Positions 9,545 through 19,258 of a DNA stretch of 64,000 nt are shown here, piece after piece. Origin of the DNA: Anaerocolumna sp. AGMB13025 (GTDB taxonomy: Bacteria; Bacillota; Clostridia; Lachnospirales; Lachnospiraceae); the NCBI RefSeq assembly GCF_029689925.1, contig NZ_CP121445.1, positions 3,952,501 through 4,016,500 on the forward strand. The letters run 5' to 3'. The position numbers and the translations under genes were made by a program. Under the pieces are notes generated by a model. It searched no databases. It saw nothing but the letters and a program-made list of their open reading frames with translations, and was not told the DNA's origin. The first letter of the stretch is position 1. Each line of letters opens with the position of its first letter.

Positions 9545-9765
9545 TTTAAATTAGCGCCATGCACCTCTATTGGGTTTAGGAGCAAAAAAACTCCCGGTTT
9601 TTTAGAGGTTAACGAGGAAGAGAGTCAGCGAAGGTTTCGGCGGATGCTCTCTCATATGCTTGGATGTGTGATATGTCGAAAAAACTTCGGGTAACCGGAG
9701 CACAACAGCGGCATAACCAAGAAACAGGATTAGGTACTGCCTTGACTTCAACAGAATGCTTGAAG
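9545..9765 (+). ncRNA. glmS ribozyme/riboswitch
   Basis: A self-cleaving RNA that uses glucosamine-6-phosphate as cofactor and represses glmS. The sequence shows the conserved 5' core TTAGCGCC, with the expected cleavage between A9553 and G9554. It is followed by a P2-type stem (CCTCTA paired with TAGAGG), then AACGAGGAAGAGAG and the highly conserved TTTCGGCGGATGCTCTCTC near 9634-9653. These match the order of elements in the Bacillus subtilis ribozyme as I recall it. The 3' boundary in the P3/P4 region is approximate. The element lies on the glmS-sense strand, upstream of glmS, as expected. The distance to the glmS start is about 230 nt, longer than usual. Confidence 0.92.
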
Positions 9766-9991
9766 CTTAGCATTGCTATGAATTCTGACTGGAATTAACT
9801 AATATTAAAGTATAAGAACATTGAAAAATCAACAGTAAAATCGTGAATCGATTGCTGTTCGCAGACAATTACCAAGTGCCTTTTACCATGGAGTTAAACT
9901 TCCAAAGAAATTTCAGGAGGTTTATTTCTTACGGAATAATTCAGAATCACTTGTCTTATTGTCTTGCGAAAATAAGGAAGGAGATTATTTT

Positions 9992-11815
9992 ATGTGTGGT
10001 ATTATAGGTTTTACAGGTTATTCAGAAGCTAAAAATGTATTACTTGAGGGTCTGGAGGCTTTAGAATACCGTGGTTATGACAGTGCGGGTATTGCTTTCT
10101 TTCACGGAGATCGTGTTAATACGATTAAAACAACAGGAAAGGTATCTTCCCTTCGGGATAAAGTTTTACTATCAGCTGAAACTATGAGTACCTGCGGTAT
10201 CGGTCATACCCGCTGGGCAACACACGGTGGTGTAACAGATACCAATTCACACCCTCATACCTTTGGCAGAGTTACCTTAATTCACAATGGTATTATCGAA
10301 AATTACCATGAATTAGAACTAGAACTGGCTGATGCCGGAAAATATCCGGTTTCCCAGACAGATACAGAGATTGCTGCCATGTTAATTGACAGCTTATATG
10401 AAGGCGATGCAATTGCTGCTATAAAAAAAGCCATAGCACGTTTAGATGGTGCTTATGCCTTTTGTATATTATTTTCAGAGGAGCCAGAAGTTATCTACTG
10501 CATAAGAAACGGCAGCCCCTTAGTTGCCTGCCACGCCAAAGAAGGGTCCGTTATTGCCTCTGATATGGTTGCTTTAATTAAATATTCCAGAGAATATTTC
10601 GTACTGCCGGAACTTCATATTGCTCGTTTAACGAAAGAAAACATAACCGTAACGGATTTAAATGAAACTGTAATTACTCCCAAAATGCTGTATGTGAACT
10701 GGGATGTTACCGCGGCCCAAAAAGGTGGTTATCCTCATTTTATGTTAAAGGAAATCCATGAACAGCCCGAATCCCTCCGTTCTACGATTATACCCCGTAT
10801 CAAAAATAAACAGCTTCCGGATTTTAGTGCTGATGGTATACCAGAACAGATATTTGACGGCATTAACCGTGTCATAATCGCCGCCTGCGGTACTGCCATG
10901 CATGCCGGTCTGGTGGGTAAAGTAATGATGGAAAGACTCCTTAGAATCCCCGTTACCGTAGAGATAGCCTCAGAATTCCGGTATCAGGATCCGATTATTG
11001 ATGAAACTACCTTAGTAATAACCATTTCACAATCCGGTGAAACAGCAGATACTTTAGCAGCATTACGACTTGCCAATGAGCATCACGCTACTACCTTATC
11101 CGTTGTCAATGTAAAAGGTTCTTCCATTGCACGAGAAAGTGATTATGTACTATATACCCATGCCGGTCCGGAAATAGCTGTTGCCAGTACTAAGGCATAC
11201 ACAGCCCAGTTATCCTGCCTTTACCTGATTGCTTATCATTTTGCATTAATCAAAGGAACTATTACAGAAACAGAATGTATTTCTAATATTGAAGAATTGC
11301 AGTCTGTAATACCTGCTGTTGAAAAAACCTTAGATCTTGCTGAGGATATTAATAAAATCTGTGCTAACCTAAAAGACAAAGAAGATATATTCTTTATTGG
11401 TCGGGGACTGGATTATGCTTTATCCTGTGAAGGCTCCATTAAATTAAAGGAAATCAGCTATATCCACTCAGAAGCGTATGCTGCAGGTGAATTAAAACAC
11501 GGAACTCTATCCCTGGTAACCACCGGTATTCCAGTAATTGCCCTGGCCACCCAATCCGGCATTTATAATAAAATGATTTCCAATATTAAAGAAGTCCGTG
11601 CCAGAGAAGCTTTTGTTATCTTAATTACCAATGGGAATGCTAAAGTCGATTCTTCTATTTGCGATTATCACATCACCCTTCCGGAACTGGCTGATAATAT
11701 GGCTCCCTTTACTACTGCTGTAGTATTGCAGCTTTTAGCTTATTATACCTCTGTACACCGTGGTTTAAACGTAGATCAGCCCCGTAATCTGGCTAAATCC
11801 GTAACGGTTGAATAA
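9992..11815 (+). CDS. glmS: Glutamine-fructose-6-phosphate aminotransferase
   Basis: A 607-residue cytoplasmic enzyme making glucosamine-6-phosphate from fructose-6-phosphate and glutamine, the entry to peptidoglycan amino sugars. The start MCGIIGFTGY exposes Cys as the N-terminal nucleophile after Met removal, which fixes ATG at 9992; GGAAGGAG precedes it. The glutaminase domain has GYDSAGIA, GIGHTRWATHG and HNGIIENY. Two SIS domains (about 285-425 and 455-595) include ISQSGETADT and AVASTKAYTAQ. The C terminus PRNLAKSVTVE is characteristic. It is controlled by the upstream ribozyme and followed by a terminator, so it is probably monocistronic. Confidence 0.98.
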   Translation: MCGIIGFTGYSEAKNVLLEGLEALEYRGYDSAGIAFFHGDRVNTIKTTGKVSSLRDKVLLSAETMSTCGIGHTRWATHGGVTDTNSHPHTFGRVTLIHNGIIENYHELELELADAGKYPVSQTDTEIAAMLIDSLYEGDAIAAIKKAIARLDGAYAFCILFSEEPEVIYCIRNGSPLVACHAKEGSVIASDMVALIKYSREYFVLPELHIARLTKENITVTDLNETVITPKMLYVNWDVTAAQKGGYPHFMLKEIHEQPESLRSTIIPRIKNKQLPDFSADGIPEQIFDGINRVIIAACGTAMHAGLVGKVMMERLLRIPVTVEIASEFRYQDPIIDETTLVITISQSGETADTLAALRLANEHHATTLSVVNVKGSSIARESDYVLYTHAGPEIAVASTKAYTAQLSCLYLIAYHFALIKGTITETECISNIEELQSVIPAVEKTLDLAEDINKICANLKDKEDIFFIGRGLDYALSCEGSIKLKEISYIHSEAYAAGELKHGTLSLVTTGIPVIALATQSGIYNKMISNIKEVRAREAFVILITNGNAKVDSSICDYHITLPELADNMAPFTTAVVLQLLAYYTSVHRGLNVDQPRNLAKSVTVE

Positions 11816-11880
11816 TTGAAACATGTATTGTGTATTATTGTAGCAAAAATCAGTTAATTAGACTATAACCCCTAAGATTT

Positions 11881-11942
11881 AAGGCTTGGCAAAACTGTGA
11901 ATATTTTAATAATATATTATCAGTTTTGTCAGGCTTTTTTAT
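11881..11942 (+). terminator. Intrinsic terminator of glmS
   Basis: AAGGCTTGGCAAAACTG and CAGTTTTGTCAGGCTT form an imperfect stem with G-U pairs, followed by a run of T. It lies 65 bp after the glmS stop. The remaining bases to 12264 are AT-rich and hold no gene I can support. Confidence 0.8.
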
Positions 11943-12264
11943 TTTATCAAACTGTAATATAAGCTACTGTTCACACCACTGCTAATAACAGCAGTAATGC
12001 TGATTAATAACACGCTTCGCGCATTTGACCTGTAAACAATAACTAATATAAAAACCCATTATTTAATTCTGCAAATTCTACTTGATTCTGATAATTATTC
12101 CGTATTATACTATAACTAAAGTAAAAATATTATCTTAACCTGTAAAACAGTTTGTAAGTAATATATTTTTATTATAATCTTTTCAATTAATATTCATAAA
12201 CTTAGATTAAGATGTTTTAACCGATAAGCATATAGTTTAAATCAAGTTACAGCAGTACATCATG

Positions 12265-12370
12265 TTATTGTAGTTGCTTTATGTTATGGCAGTTGTCTTA
12301 TGGTTATGGTAGTTGCTTTGTGTTATTATAGTTACTTTATGGTAGTTGCTTTATAGTAGTTGCATTATGT
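12265..12370. repeat. Degenerate 14-20-bp tandem array
   Basis: Six copies of a unit resembling TTATGGTAGTTGCTTTATG are anchored on AGTTG/A at 12272, 12291, 12311, 12330, 12344 and 12358. Spacing is 19, 20, 19, 14 and 14 bp. The array lies directly upstream of the flavin-reductase-like gene. Confidence 0.75.
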
Positions 12371-12495
12371 TACATTCCGTTATGATAGTAAGAAAATAAA
12401 AAATCAGAAAGAGAAAGGTGCCACGAAGTGATTCCATCATAATAAAATTTGTGGCCGTATTACAGTTAGACTGTAATATGAATTGGGTGAATAAG

Positions 12496-13005
12496 ATGAA
12501 TAATTTCGTAGAATTACCTGTAACTAAACTCGAAGGGAACCCGTTCCATATGATTGGGGACGAATGGATGCTGATTACAGCAGAAAAAGAAGGCAAAGTT
12601 AATACCATGACCGCTTCCTGGGGTGGCTTCGGCATTATGTGGGGTAAAAATGCTGCATTTATTGCAATACGTCCTCAGCGCTATACCAGGGAATTTGTTG
12701 ATTTTGCAGATACCCTTTCATTAAGCTTCTATGATAACAGCTTACATAAGGTTTTAGGTTATTTAGGAACTGCCTCCGGCAGACATGAAGATAAAATAGC
12801 AAAATCAGGGCTGACGGTAGCACATGAAGATGGAATTCCATATTTTGCAGAAGCTAAGACTGTACTTCTATGTAAAAAACTTTTTGCCCAGCAATTTGAT
12901 GAGAACAATTTTATTGAAAAAGAGACAATCGAAAGCTGTTATCCGAATAAAGATTATCATATTCTATATATATCCGAAATTCTTAAGGTGTTGGTAAAAG
13001 AATAA
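12496..13005 (+). CDS. Flavin reductase-like / flavoredoxin family protein
   Basis: A predicted 169-residue FMN-binding split-barrel protein, DIM6/NTAB type. Typical features are NPFHMIGDEWMLITA, TMTASWGGFGIMW, RPQRYTREFVD and the late LLCKKLFAQ. Such proteins bind FMN and reduce flavins or act in electron transfer; the actual substrate is unknown. The start MNNFVELP at 12496 has GGGTG 7 nt upstream. In-frame earlier starts (ATG at 12478, GTG at 12418) would add residues unlike the family. The gene converges on the LacI regulator and is preceded by a tandem array. It appears to be a single-gene unit. Confidence 0.85.
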   Translation: MNNFVELPVTKLEGNPFHMIGDEWMLITAEKEGKVNTMTASWGGFGIMWGKNAAFIAIRPQRYTREFVDFADTLSLSFYDNSLHKVLGYLGTASGRHEDKIAKSGLTVAHEDGIPYFAEAKTVLLCKKLFAQQFDENNFIEKETIESCYPNKDYHILYISEILKVLVKE

Positions 13006-13031
13006 AAAAGGTACATTATTTTTTATTGATT

Positions 13032-13093
13032 AAGAGGTTGTTGAAACAATATCAAAGACCTAATGGTCTCTTCTTACTTTGCAGCAGCCTCTT
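13032..13093. terminator. Nested hairpin between convergent genes
   Basis: AAGAGGTTGTTG (13032-13043) pairs with CAGCAGCCTCTT (13082-13093) using G-U wobbles on the plus strand. Inside it AGACC and GGTCT form a second small hairpin. Its place between convergent genes suggests a terminator, though no long U-tract follows. Confidence 0.5.
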
Positions 13094-13154
13094 CTGCTTT
13101 TCAGCTTGCATAGCCGTTTTTTCTTTGACTCACTGCAAAACCTCATTATATTTT

Positions 13155-13228
13155 ACCTCTTTGCAAATATCTTTTTCATTTTACTTCTTTGTATAGTATC
13201 TTTTTACCTCTTTGTATAGTATCTTTAC
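13155..13228. repeat. Short tandem repeat, 23-28-bp unit
   Basis: Three copies start with AC(C/T)TCTTTG at 13155, 13183 and 13206. The last two share ACNTCTTTGTATAGTATCTT almost exactly. It lies just downstream of the LacI-family gene's 3' end, in non-coding DNA. Confidence 0.6.
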
Positions 13229-13299
13229 ACAGCCCCTTTTGTATCGTCCTTTCTAAAATCTCTTTTATCTAACTTCTTGCACATTACTACTTATATTTA

Positions 13300-14310
13300 T
13301 TACTGCATGACTACGCTTACGGAGTCTCTTATTATAAGTTTTCCGCTGATTACTTTTCTTCCGATTGTATGCTTATCGCCGCTGATTTTACGTATCATTG
13401 CATCTACTGCAGTTTCTGCCATGGTAACTATATCAACCTCTACCGTAGTTAATTTAGGAGAAGATATACTGGCAAATATATCATTATCAAAACCTACCAC
13501 AGCTATTTCCTTGGGAACGTTATAACCTAATTTTTTGAGTTTATTAATAAACAGATACGCAACTCCGTCATTATTGCAGACAAAAGCCGTAGGCATCTGT
13601 TCTGGAAGATTATAATCAATATACTCTCCCTCTTCACTCCGATCCTCTATGATCCAGTCCTGCCTTACATCAAGATTATTTGATATCAGAGCTTTATAAT
13701 AGCCTAAATACCGGTCTAGTATACTGCTGGTTGAAAATATCTTTCCCACAAAGCCAATCTTCCTATGCCCCTGAGATATCAAATAGTTGGTTACTTTATA
13801 AGAGCCATAGAAGCTGTCACTAATTATAGAGTCAACATCAAGCTGTTCATCGTAAAAGTCTAGCAAAACCAGGGGCATAGCAGTATATTTAATGAGATTC
13901 ACATAATCAATACCCATCTGTCCCAGGATAATGATTCCATCAACTTTATTATCTGTAATCATATTAGGGATTATCAGTCTTTTTTCTGCTTCAGAGGTTA
14001 TTATCTCCATAATAGCGTAATAGTTAACCTTGGATAGGGCTTTTACCACACTTTGATACATTTTAAGATAAAAAGCATCTCCATCGTCACGGATGAAGCG
14101 GTCTGCTATAAGAATCCCGATGTTATAGCTTTTTCCTTCCTTCATCCCTTTCGCTAATGTATTATAACGATATCCCATATCATCTGCAATCGTTTTAATC
14201 TTATCCCTTAATTCCTCACTTACACCATCTTTGTCTGAAAGCGCTTTTGATACTGTGACCGTACTGATATTAAGCTTGTCCGCAATGTCTTTCATTGTTA
14301 CATTCTTCAT
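13300..14310 (-). CDS. LacI-family transcriptional regulator
   Basis: A 336-residue sugar-responsive repressor. Residues 1-50 form the LacI helix-turn-helix and hinge, with VTMKDIADKLNISTVTVSK and DDMGYRYN. Residues 60-336 form a periplasmic-binding-protein-like effector domain with IGILIADRF, GIIILGQMG and AVVGFDNDIFASISSPKLTT. GAGG precedes the ATG. The gene stands alone with no adjacent sugar operon on its strand, so its regulon cannot be named from context. A 10-bp inverted repeat in its 5' region (14348-14376) could be an autoregulatory site or a leader hairpin. Confidence 0.92.
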   Translation of the reverse strand: MKNVTMKDIADKLNISTVTVSKALSDKDGVSEELRDKIKTIADDMGYRYNTLAKGMKEGKSYNIGILIADRFIRDDGDAFYLKMYQSVVKALSKVNYYAIMEIITSEAEKRLIIPNMITDNKVDGIIILGQMGIDYVNLIKYTAMPLVLLDFYDEQLDVDSIISDSFYGSYKVTNYLISQGHRKIGFVGKIFSTSSILDRYLGYYKALISNNLDVRQDWIIEDRSEEGEYIDYNLPEQMPTAFVCNNDGVAYLFINKLKKLGYNVPKEIAVVGFDNDIFASISSPKLTTVEVDIVTMAETAVDAMIRKISGDKHTIGRKVISGKLIIRDSVSVVMQ

Positions 14311-14347
14311 ATTAGCCTCTATTCTTGCGCACGCTCTTTGCGCATAC

Positions 14348-14376
14348 CAAGTTTGTGGTGCACAAGCACAAACTTG
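14348..14376. promoter_or_regulatory. Perfect 10-bp inverted repeat upstream of lacI-type gene
   Basis: CAAGTTTGTG (14348-14357) and CACAAACTTG (14367-14376) flank a 9-bp spacer; TTGCGCA also occurs twice just beside it. The repeat is 38 bp from the regulator's start. It may be an operator or a 5'-UTR hairpin. The rest of 14311-14579 is AT-rich without a gene. Confidence 0.5.
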
Positions 14377-14579
14377 CGGTTGAAAAATTAATTTGTCAAC
14401 CTAGCCCTCCGTAAACTTATATGAAAAATTATAAACCTTTTAACCCGGTTTATCAACTAAATAGTAACTTAAAACATAAGTTAATTCGTGCTTTGCATTA
14501 GCATGATTTATAATTTTTGTAACTTAACTGATATTAAAGCGGATTAAAAATAGATACAGTTAAAGCTATCTATTACCAT

Positions 14580-15326
14580 CTATTGATACAATACTTCCTG
14601 TAAAAATAATCCTCTGGCTTCTGCTGTCATTCCTGCCTGATCCCGATTTCCACTTTCTAATATATCTTTCATGGAATCTGGTTGTTTGTTACCTTCCCCC
14701 ATCTCAATCAGAGTTCCGACAATGATTCTGGCCATATTAGGCCAGAAGTCGTCTGCCTCAATGGTAATTACAATTTCATTGATATCGGAATAGAAATCTA
14801 TCTTATTTATAGTTCGTACCGTGGATTTCTTCATACGCTTATTATCGGAAAACGCTTTAAAATCATGACTGCCGATTAAATGTTTCGCTGCCTGTCTCAT
14901 TTTAAGGATGTCTAACTTGTGAAAGCTGTAATAATTATATTTCCGCTCAAAAACAGACGACACTTCCCCCATGGTAATCTTATATTCATACCGAAAGGCT
15001 TTTGCATTAAAACTGCTGTGAAAACGCTCCGGTACTTCTGCTACTTCCACCACTGCTATATCTCTTGGCAGAAACCGGTTTAAATAATGCTTTATCTCAT
15101 ATAATTTCATATCAGTATTTGTGGTAAAATTAGCTATTTGTGCATAGGCGTGTACTCCTGCTTCCGTTCTGGCTGCCCCTATTACCGTCACCGTTTCATG
15201 TTCCATTTTAGTTAATACACTTTCTACCTTGTCCTGTATTGTAACGCTTTTGGGGTTTCCTGCCTGCTTCTGCCACCCATCATACCGTGAACCATCATAT
15301 TCCAATACCAATTTAATGTTACGCAT
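14580..15326 (-). CDS. truA: TruA-like tRNA pseudouridine synthase paralogue with Glu for catalytic Asp
   Basis: A 248-residue protein of the TruA family, which makes pseudouridine at tRNA positions 38-40. Family motifs are present: LVLEYDGSRYDGWQKQ at the N terminus, RFLPRDIAVVEV, RFHSSFNAKAFRYEY and FLRN-like FWPNMARIIVGTLIEMG. The catalytic motif, normally R-T/S-D-x-G-V-H-A, reads RTEAGVHA, so the essential aspartate is glutamate at residue 55 (codon GAA, about 15165). The gene is not in the usual ecfAAT-truA-rplM-rpsI context, so it is probably a second paralogue. Whether it is active is unclear. Confidence 0.88.
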   Translation of the reverse strand: MRNIKLVLEYDGSRYDGWQKQAGNPKSVTIQDKVESVLTKMEHETVTVIGAARTEAGVHAYAQIANFTTNTDMKLYEIKHYLNRFLPRDIAVVEVAEVPERFHSSFNAKAFRYEYKITMGEVSSVFERKYNYYSFHKLDILKMRQAAKHLIGSHDFKAFSDNKRMKKSTVRTINKIDFYSDINEIVITIEADDFWPNMARIIVGTLIEMGEGNKQPDSMKDILESGNRDQAGMTAEARGLFLQEVLYQ

Positions 15327-15648
15327 CTCTTTTGCTCCTTTTAAGTTAGGTTAAATCCTTCTTCTCAGTCTTACCTGCTTGATAGATTGTTATTATTATC
15401 TAATATAATGCTTCAAAAGTCCAGTCATATTCCTAGAAATTTATTGTCTTTTATTGCAGACTATTAGCAAGAAATATGTTATGGATTGGCAAAATATGCA
15501 TTGGTCCCCTACATTGATGGTGGTCAGCATAATTGACAGGACATGGACGTGTACACCATCCAAATTACCAGTGCTGGCAGATGTTATGAAAATGAAATTT
15601 ATCTGAAAGGACATCACATAGAGAAATCAGAGTAATTTCTTATGAAGT
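15327..15648. other. Intergenic region without a supported gene
   Basis: No convincing gene. A plus-strand mini ORF of 36 codons begins at 15498 without a ribosome site. GATGGTG and CACCATC form a weak inverted repeat around 15520-15565. Nothing else was recognised. Confidence 0.5.
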
Positions 15649-15676
15649 AAAAAATGGGCTGCCTTTTGGGCAGCCC
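15649..15676 (-). terminator. Intrinsic terminator of glnN
   Basis: GGGCTGCC and GGGCAGCCC form a strong 8-bp GC stem with a short AAAA/TTTT loop. On the minus strand it is followed by TTTTTT. It lies about 50 bp after the glutamine synthetase stop. Confidence 0.88.
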
Positions 15677-15727
15677 GGAAATATTGCGATATGGTCATAC
15701 TGATTAATATTAATTAATAGTACTTAA

Positions 15728-17833
15728 TTATACTTCAAATAATAAATCGCCGTAAGTAGGTACAGGCCATAATTCCTTATCAACGATTAATTCAAGATCA
15801 TCAATAGGTGCTCTAAGAACTGACATTGCAGGGAACACAACGGTTCTAAAGTAGTCAGCCTGTTCAGCGCCTTCTTTTTCTGCTGCTGTAGCTACATAGC
15901 CAGTAAGTGCGCTAAGTGCAGCTTTAGCAGAAGCTAAAAGAGAAGAAGTTTCTTTTAATAAGTCTACCTGTACGCTTACATCAGCATCAGGAACTGCTGT
16001 TTTAATGGAATTAATAGAAGCAGCCAGACTGGAAGCATATTTAATTACGGCTGGAACATACAGCTTGCTTGCCATTTCAATCATTGTCTTAGCTTCGATG
16101 TTAATGGTCTTTGAGTAAGCTTCATATTCGATTTCGGCACGGGAGTGAAGTTCTACTTCTGTAAATACATTGTGTTTACCGAACAACTTAACAGCTTTTT
16201 CTGAAACCATAGTAGGAATTGCTTCAACCATGGATTTGATGTTTGGTAAGCCTCTCTTTTCAGCTTCAGCAACCCATTCGTCAGAATATCCATTTCCGTT
16301 GAATACGATTCTCTGATGTTCTGTTACAGTTTTCTTAATTAAATCATGAACTGCCACATCAAAGTTGCCTGCTTTTTCTAATTCGTCTGCGAAATCACTT
16401 AATACATCTGCAACAATTGTATTTAAAGTAGTGTTAGGTCCTGCTATGGACATAGAGGAACCAACCATTCTGAACTCAAATTTATTGCCGGTAAATGCAA
16501 AAGGTGATGTACGATTTCTGTCGGTAGCATCTTTCTTGAATTCCGGAATTGTATGAACACCGATATTTAATTTACCACCTTGTTTGCTGCTGGTAGCTTC
16601 ACCGGTTTCAATTAACTGTGTTAATACGTCAGCTAACTGTTCTCCAAGGAATACGGAAATAATTGCAGGAGGTGCTTCGTTTGCGCCAAGTCTGTGGTCA
16701 TTACCAGGATTGGAGGCGGACAGACGAAGAAGATCTGCATGATCATCCACAGCCTTTAATACAGCAGCTAAGAATAACAGGAACTGTACATTCTCATGAG
16801 GTGTCTTACCAGGATCTAAAAGGTTTTTACCGGTATCCGTAACCATAGACCAGTTGTCATGTTTACCGGAACCATTCACGCCTGCAAATGGTTTTTCATG
16901 AAGTAAGCAGGCTAAACCATGACGGTTCGCAACTTTTTTCATTACTTCCATAACTAATTGGTTATGATCCGTAGCAATATTAGCAGTATTATAAATAGGT
17001 GCTAACTCGTGCTGAGCAGGTGCAACTTCGTTATGCTGTGTTTTAGCTAAAATGCCAAGTTTCCAGCATTCTTCATTCACTTCTTTCATGAATGCAGAAA
17101 TTCTTTCCTTTAAGCTTCCGAAATAGTGATCTTCCATTTCCTGACCTTTAGGAGGCATAGCACCAAAAAGAGTACGTCCACTGAAGATTAAGTCTTCTCT
17201 CTTTAAGTATTTTGCTTTATCTACTAAGAAATATTCCTGTTCCGGACCTACGGAGCAGGATACGGTTTTCACTTCATCATGTCCGAATAATTTTAAAATA
17301 CGTACTGCCTGATCGCTGAGAGCTTCCATAGAACGAAGAAGAGGAGTTTTCTTATCAAGTGCCTCTCCTGTATAAGAACAGAACGCAGTTGGAATACATA
17401 AGGTAACTCCGGCAGCATCTTCTCTTAAGAATGCAGGTGAAGTACAATCCCAAGCAGTATAACCTCTGGCTTCAAAGGTTGCTCTTAAACCGCCTGAAGG
17501 GAAAGATGATGCATCCGGCTCACCTTTAATTAATTCTTTACCGGAAAACTCCATTAAAATTTTTCCGCCGGGAGCAGGACTGATAAAGGAATCATGTTTT
17601 TCAGCAGTGATACCTGTCATTGGCTGGAACCAATGAGTAAAATGTGTTGCACCTCTCTCAATTGCCCAATCTTTCATTGCATTGGCAACCACATCAGCAA
17701 CAGCAGGATCTAAATCCTCTCCGTTTTGGATTGTTTTTTTCAATGCAGCATAAGTTTTCTTTGGCAAACGTTCAATCATAGTTGTTTCATTAAACACGTC
17801 AACACCAAAAATATCAGTTAATTTCTCTGCCAT
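15728..17833 (-). CDS. glnN: Glutamine synthetase type III
   Basis: A 701-residue type III glutamine synthetase that assimilates ammonium into glutamine using ATP. The length is typical of GSIII (about 700), much longer than GSI. Landmarks: [83 protein letters not shown] and FRMVGSSMS. The start [10 protein letters not shown] at 17833 follows AAGGAG; an 8-residue upstream extension has no ribosome site. It has its own terminator and is preceded by another strong terminator at 17922-17955, which may be an attenuator in its leader. Confidence 0.96.
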   Translation of the reverse strand: MAEKLTDIFGVDVFNETTMIERLPKKTYAALKKTIQNGEDLDPAVADVVANAMKDWAIERGATHFTHWFQPMTGITAEKHDSFISPAPGGKILMEFSGKELIKGEPDASSFPSGGLRATFEARGYTAWDCTSPAFLREDAAGVTLCIPTAFCSYTGEALDKKTPLLRSMEALSDQAVRILKLFGHDEVKTVSCSVGPEQEYFLVDKAKYLKREDLIFSGRTLFGAMPPKGQEMEDHYFGSLKERISAFMKEVNEECWKLGILAKTQHNEVAPAQHELAPIYNTANIATDHNQLVMEVMKKVANRHGLACLLHEKPFAGVNGSGKHDNWSMVTDTGKNLLDPGKTPHENVQFLLFLAAVLKAVDDHADLLRLSASNPGNDHRLGANEAPPAIISVFLGEQLADVLTQLIETGEATSSKQGGKLNIGVHTIPEFKKDATDRNRTSPFAFTGNKFEFRMVGSSMSIAGPNTTLNTIVADVLSDFADELEKAGNFDVAVHDLIKKTVTEHQRIVFNGNGYSDEWVAEAEKRGLPNIKSMVEAIPTMVSEKAVKLFGKHNVFTEVELHSRAEIEYEAYSKTINIEAKTMIEMASKLYVPAVIKYASSLAASINSIKTAVPDADVSVQVDLLKETSSLLASAKAALSALTGYVATAAEKEGAEQADYFRTVVFPAMSVLRAPIDDLELIVDKELWPVPTYGDLLFEV

Positions 17834-17921
17834 AATAATAAAACTCCTTCCATTCATTTTATATTATAAATACATATTTATTTAGGATATACAACTATAG
17901 GTTTTCCAATAATTGTATAAT

Positions 17922-17955
17922 AAAAAAGTGTTCTCAAAAAAGACCTTGAGAACAC
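17922..17955 (-). terminator. Strong intrinsic terminator between mscS and glnN
   Basis: GTGTTCTCAA (17928-17937) and TTGAGAACAC (17946-17955) form a perfect 10-bp stem. Read on the minus strand it is followed by TTTTTTATTATA. It lies 89 bp before the glnN start and 185 bp after the mscS stop. It is either the mscS terminator or a leader attenuator of glnN. A promoter between it and glnN was not clear. Confidence 0.88.
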
Positions 17956-18139
17956 CCTTGCTCTAACGAATATTTCGTCTAAAGATAAAATACCACTTTT
18001 TTAGTAAAAAGGAAAGCTTTTTTTTAAAAAATAGGAATTTTTTTTTTGTTTTAATAACTTGTTCTGGCTTAAGGGCATTTTAATCCAGATTCATCCCTTG
18101 TGACGGGGCTAATATTACTGCAAAAGTCTGTTTTTTGTA

Positions 18140-19060
18140 TTAGGAATTATTGCGAATATTGATATCCAGCTGGTCAAAGGGAATGGTAATCTCATTTTCA
18201 TCAAATTGATTTTTAATCAGTTCCAGAAGTTCACATTTTAATGCCCAGTAATTTTCTTTTAAAACCCAGACTCTTATGCCGATATTAATGGCACTGGGAT
18301 CAAAACTGTTCACAAAAACAGAACTATCCCTGTCTTTTAGCACCAGTTCATGCTTCGTTGTGATATCTGTAAGTATATCTTTTACCTTTTTAATGTTCTC
18401 GGAATAATCAATTAGTACCGTTATATCAAGCCTTCGTACCGGTTCAGAGGTTACATTGATTATATTCGTATTGGACAGGGTACCATTAGGCATTACTAAC
18501 AGCCTGTTATCAAGAGTGAGCAGCCTGGTGTAGAATATATCAATTGTAGTTACCGTACCTTCATTGCCTCCTGAGATGATATAATCACCGACTCTAAATG
18601 GCTTTAACAGTAATATAAGTACTCCGCCGGCAAAATTAGATAAACTGCCCTGTAGGGCCAGACCGACACTAAGACCGGCTGAACCGATAATAGCAATAAT
18701 CGGAGCACTGGCAATGCCGATAATTCCTGTTATGGTAAATACCGCTAAAACTACATACAGCACTGCCCTGATCATGGCAAGCAAAAAACCTGAAACACTG
18801 ACTTCGAGCTTTGACTTTTTGAAGTATTTGTCCAGCAATCCGGTAAAAAACCGAATCAGTTTTTTTCCAATGATCAGCACAATTACTGCAACTATGATTT
18901 TGACCACAAAATTAAGCCCGTTATTAATGATTCCTTTTAAGCCATTGTCAAAATATTCTCCCAGTATAGCATTAATATTATTAAAACCTTTCTCTGTCAT
19001 CGCTTCTAACAGCAAAGGAAGATGATAAAAAATCTGATTCATATTTAAAACCCATTGCAT
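18140..19060 (-). CDS. MscS-family mechanosensitive ion channel
   Basis: A 306-residue membrane channel that opens under membrane tension to release solutes on hypo-osmotic shock. Predicted helices: about 47-70 (NFVVKIIVAVIVLIIGKK), about 88-112, and the glycine/alanine-rich pore helix IIGSAGLSVGLALQGSLSN near 133-152. The MscS beta domain follows, with LKPFRVGDYI and MPNGTLSNTNIIN, then a short C-terminal domain. The start at 19060 follows AAGGATG; MNQIFYHL at 19042 is an alternative. It is upstream of glnN on the same strand and appears functionally unrelated to it. Confidence 0.92.
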   Translation of the reverse strand: MQWVLNMNQIFYHLPLLLEAMTEKGFNNINAILGEYFDNGLKGIINNGLNFVVKIIVAVIVLIIGKKLIRFFTGLLDKYFKKSKLEVSVSGFLLAMIRAVLYVVLAVFTITGIIGIASAPIIAIIGSAGLSVGLALQGSLSNFAGGVLILLLKPFRVGDYIISGGNEGTVTTIDIFYTRLLTLDNRLLVMPNGTLSNTNIINVTSEPVRRLDITVLIDYSENIKKVKDILTDITTKHELVLKDRDSSVFVNSFDPSAINIGIRVWVLKENYWALKCELLELIKNQFDENEITIPFDQLDINIRNNS

Positions 19061-19258
19061 ATCGCAAGCATCCTTACGATAGTGCCTTTCATAAACAGCT
19101 TGAAAGAAGCATATTCAGCATCCTTTCAATTTTTATATTTTCTTGAAACCTTTTTAACATGCCGAAGTTGTACGCCCTTTTACGTCATTTCTGCCTTTTA
19201 GCGCTAACGAGGCAGGAATCTTGGTTGCAGTTTCATTATTCTCGTTTTATGTTAAATA

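Noticed and set aside
9488..9694. 68-codon plus-strand ORF before glmS
   Set aside because: It lies within the glmS ribozyme, whose conserved core explains the sequence.
15498..15608. 36-codon plus-strand ORF between truA and glnN
   Set aside because: There is no ribosome site and no recognisable motif.
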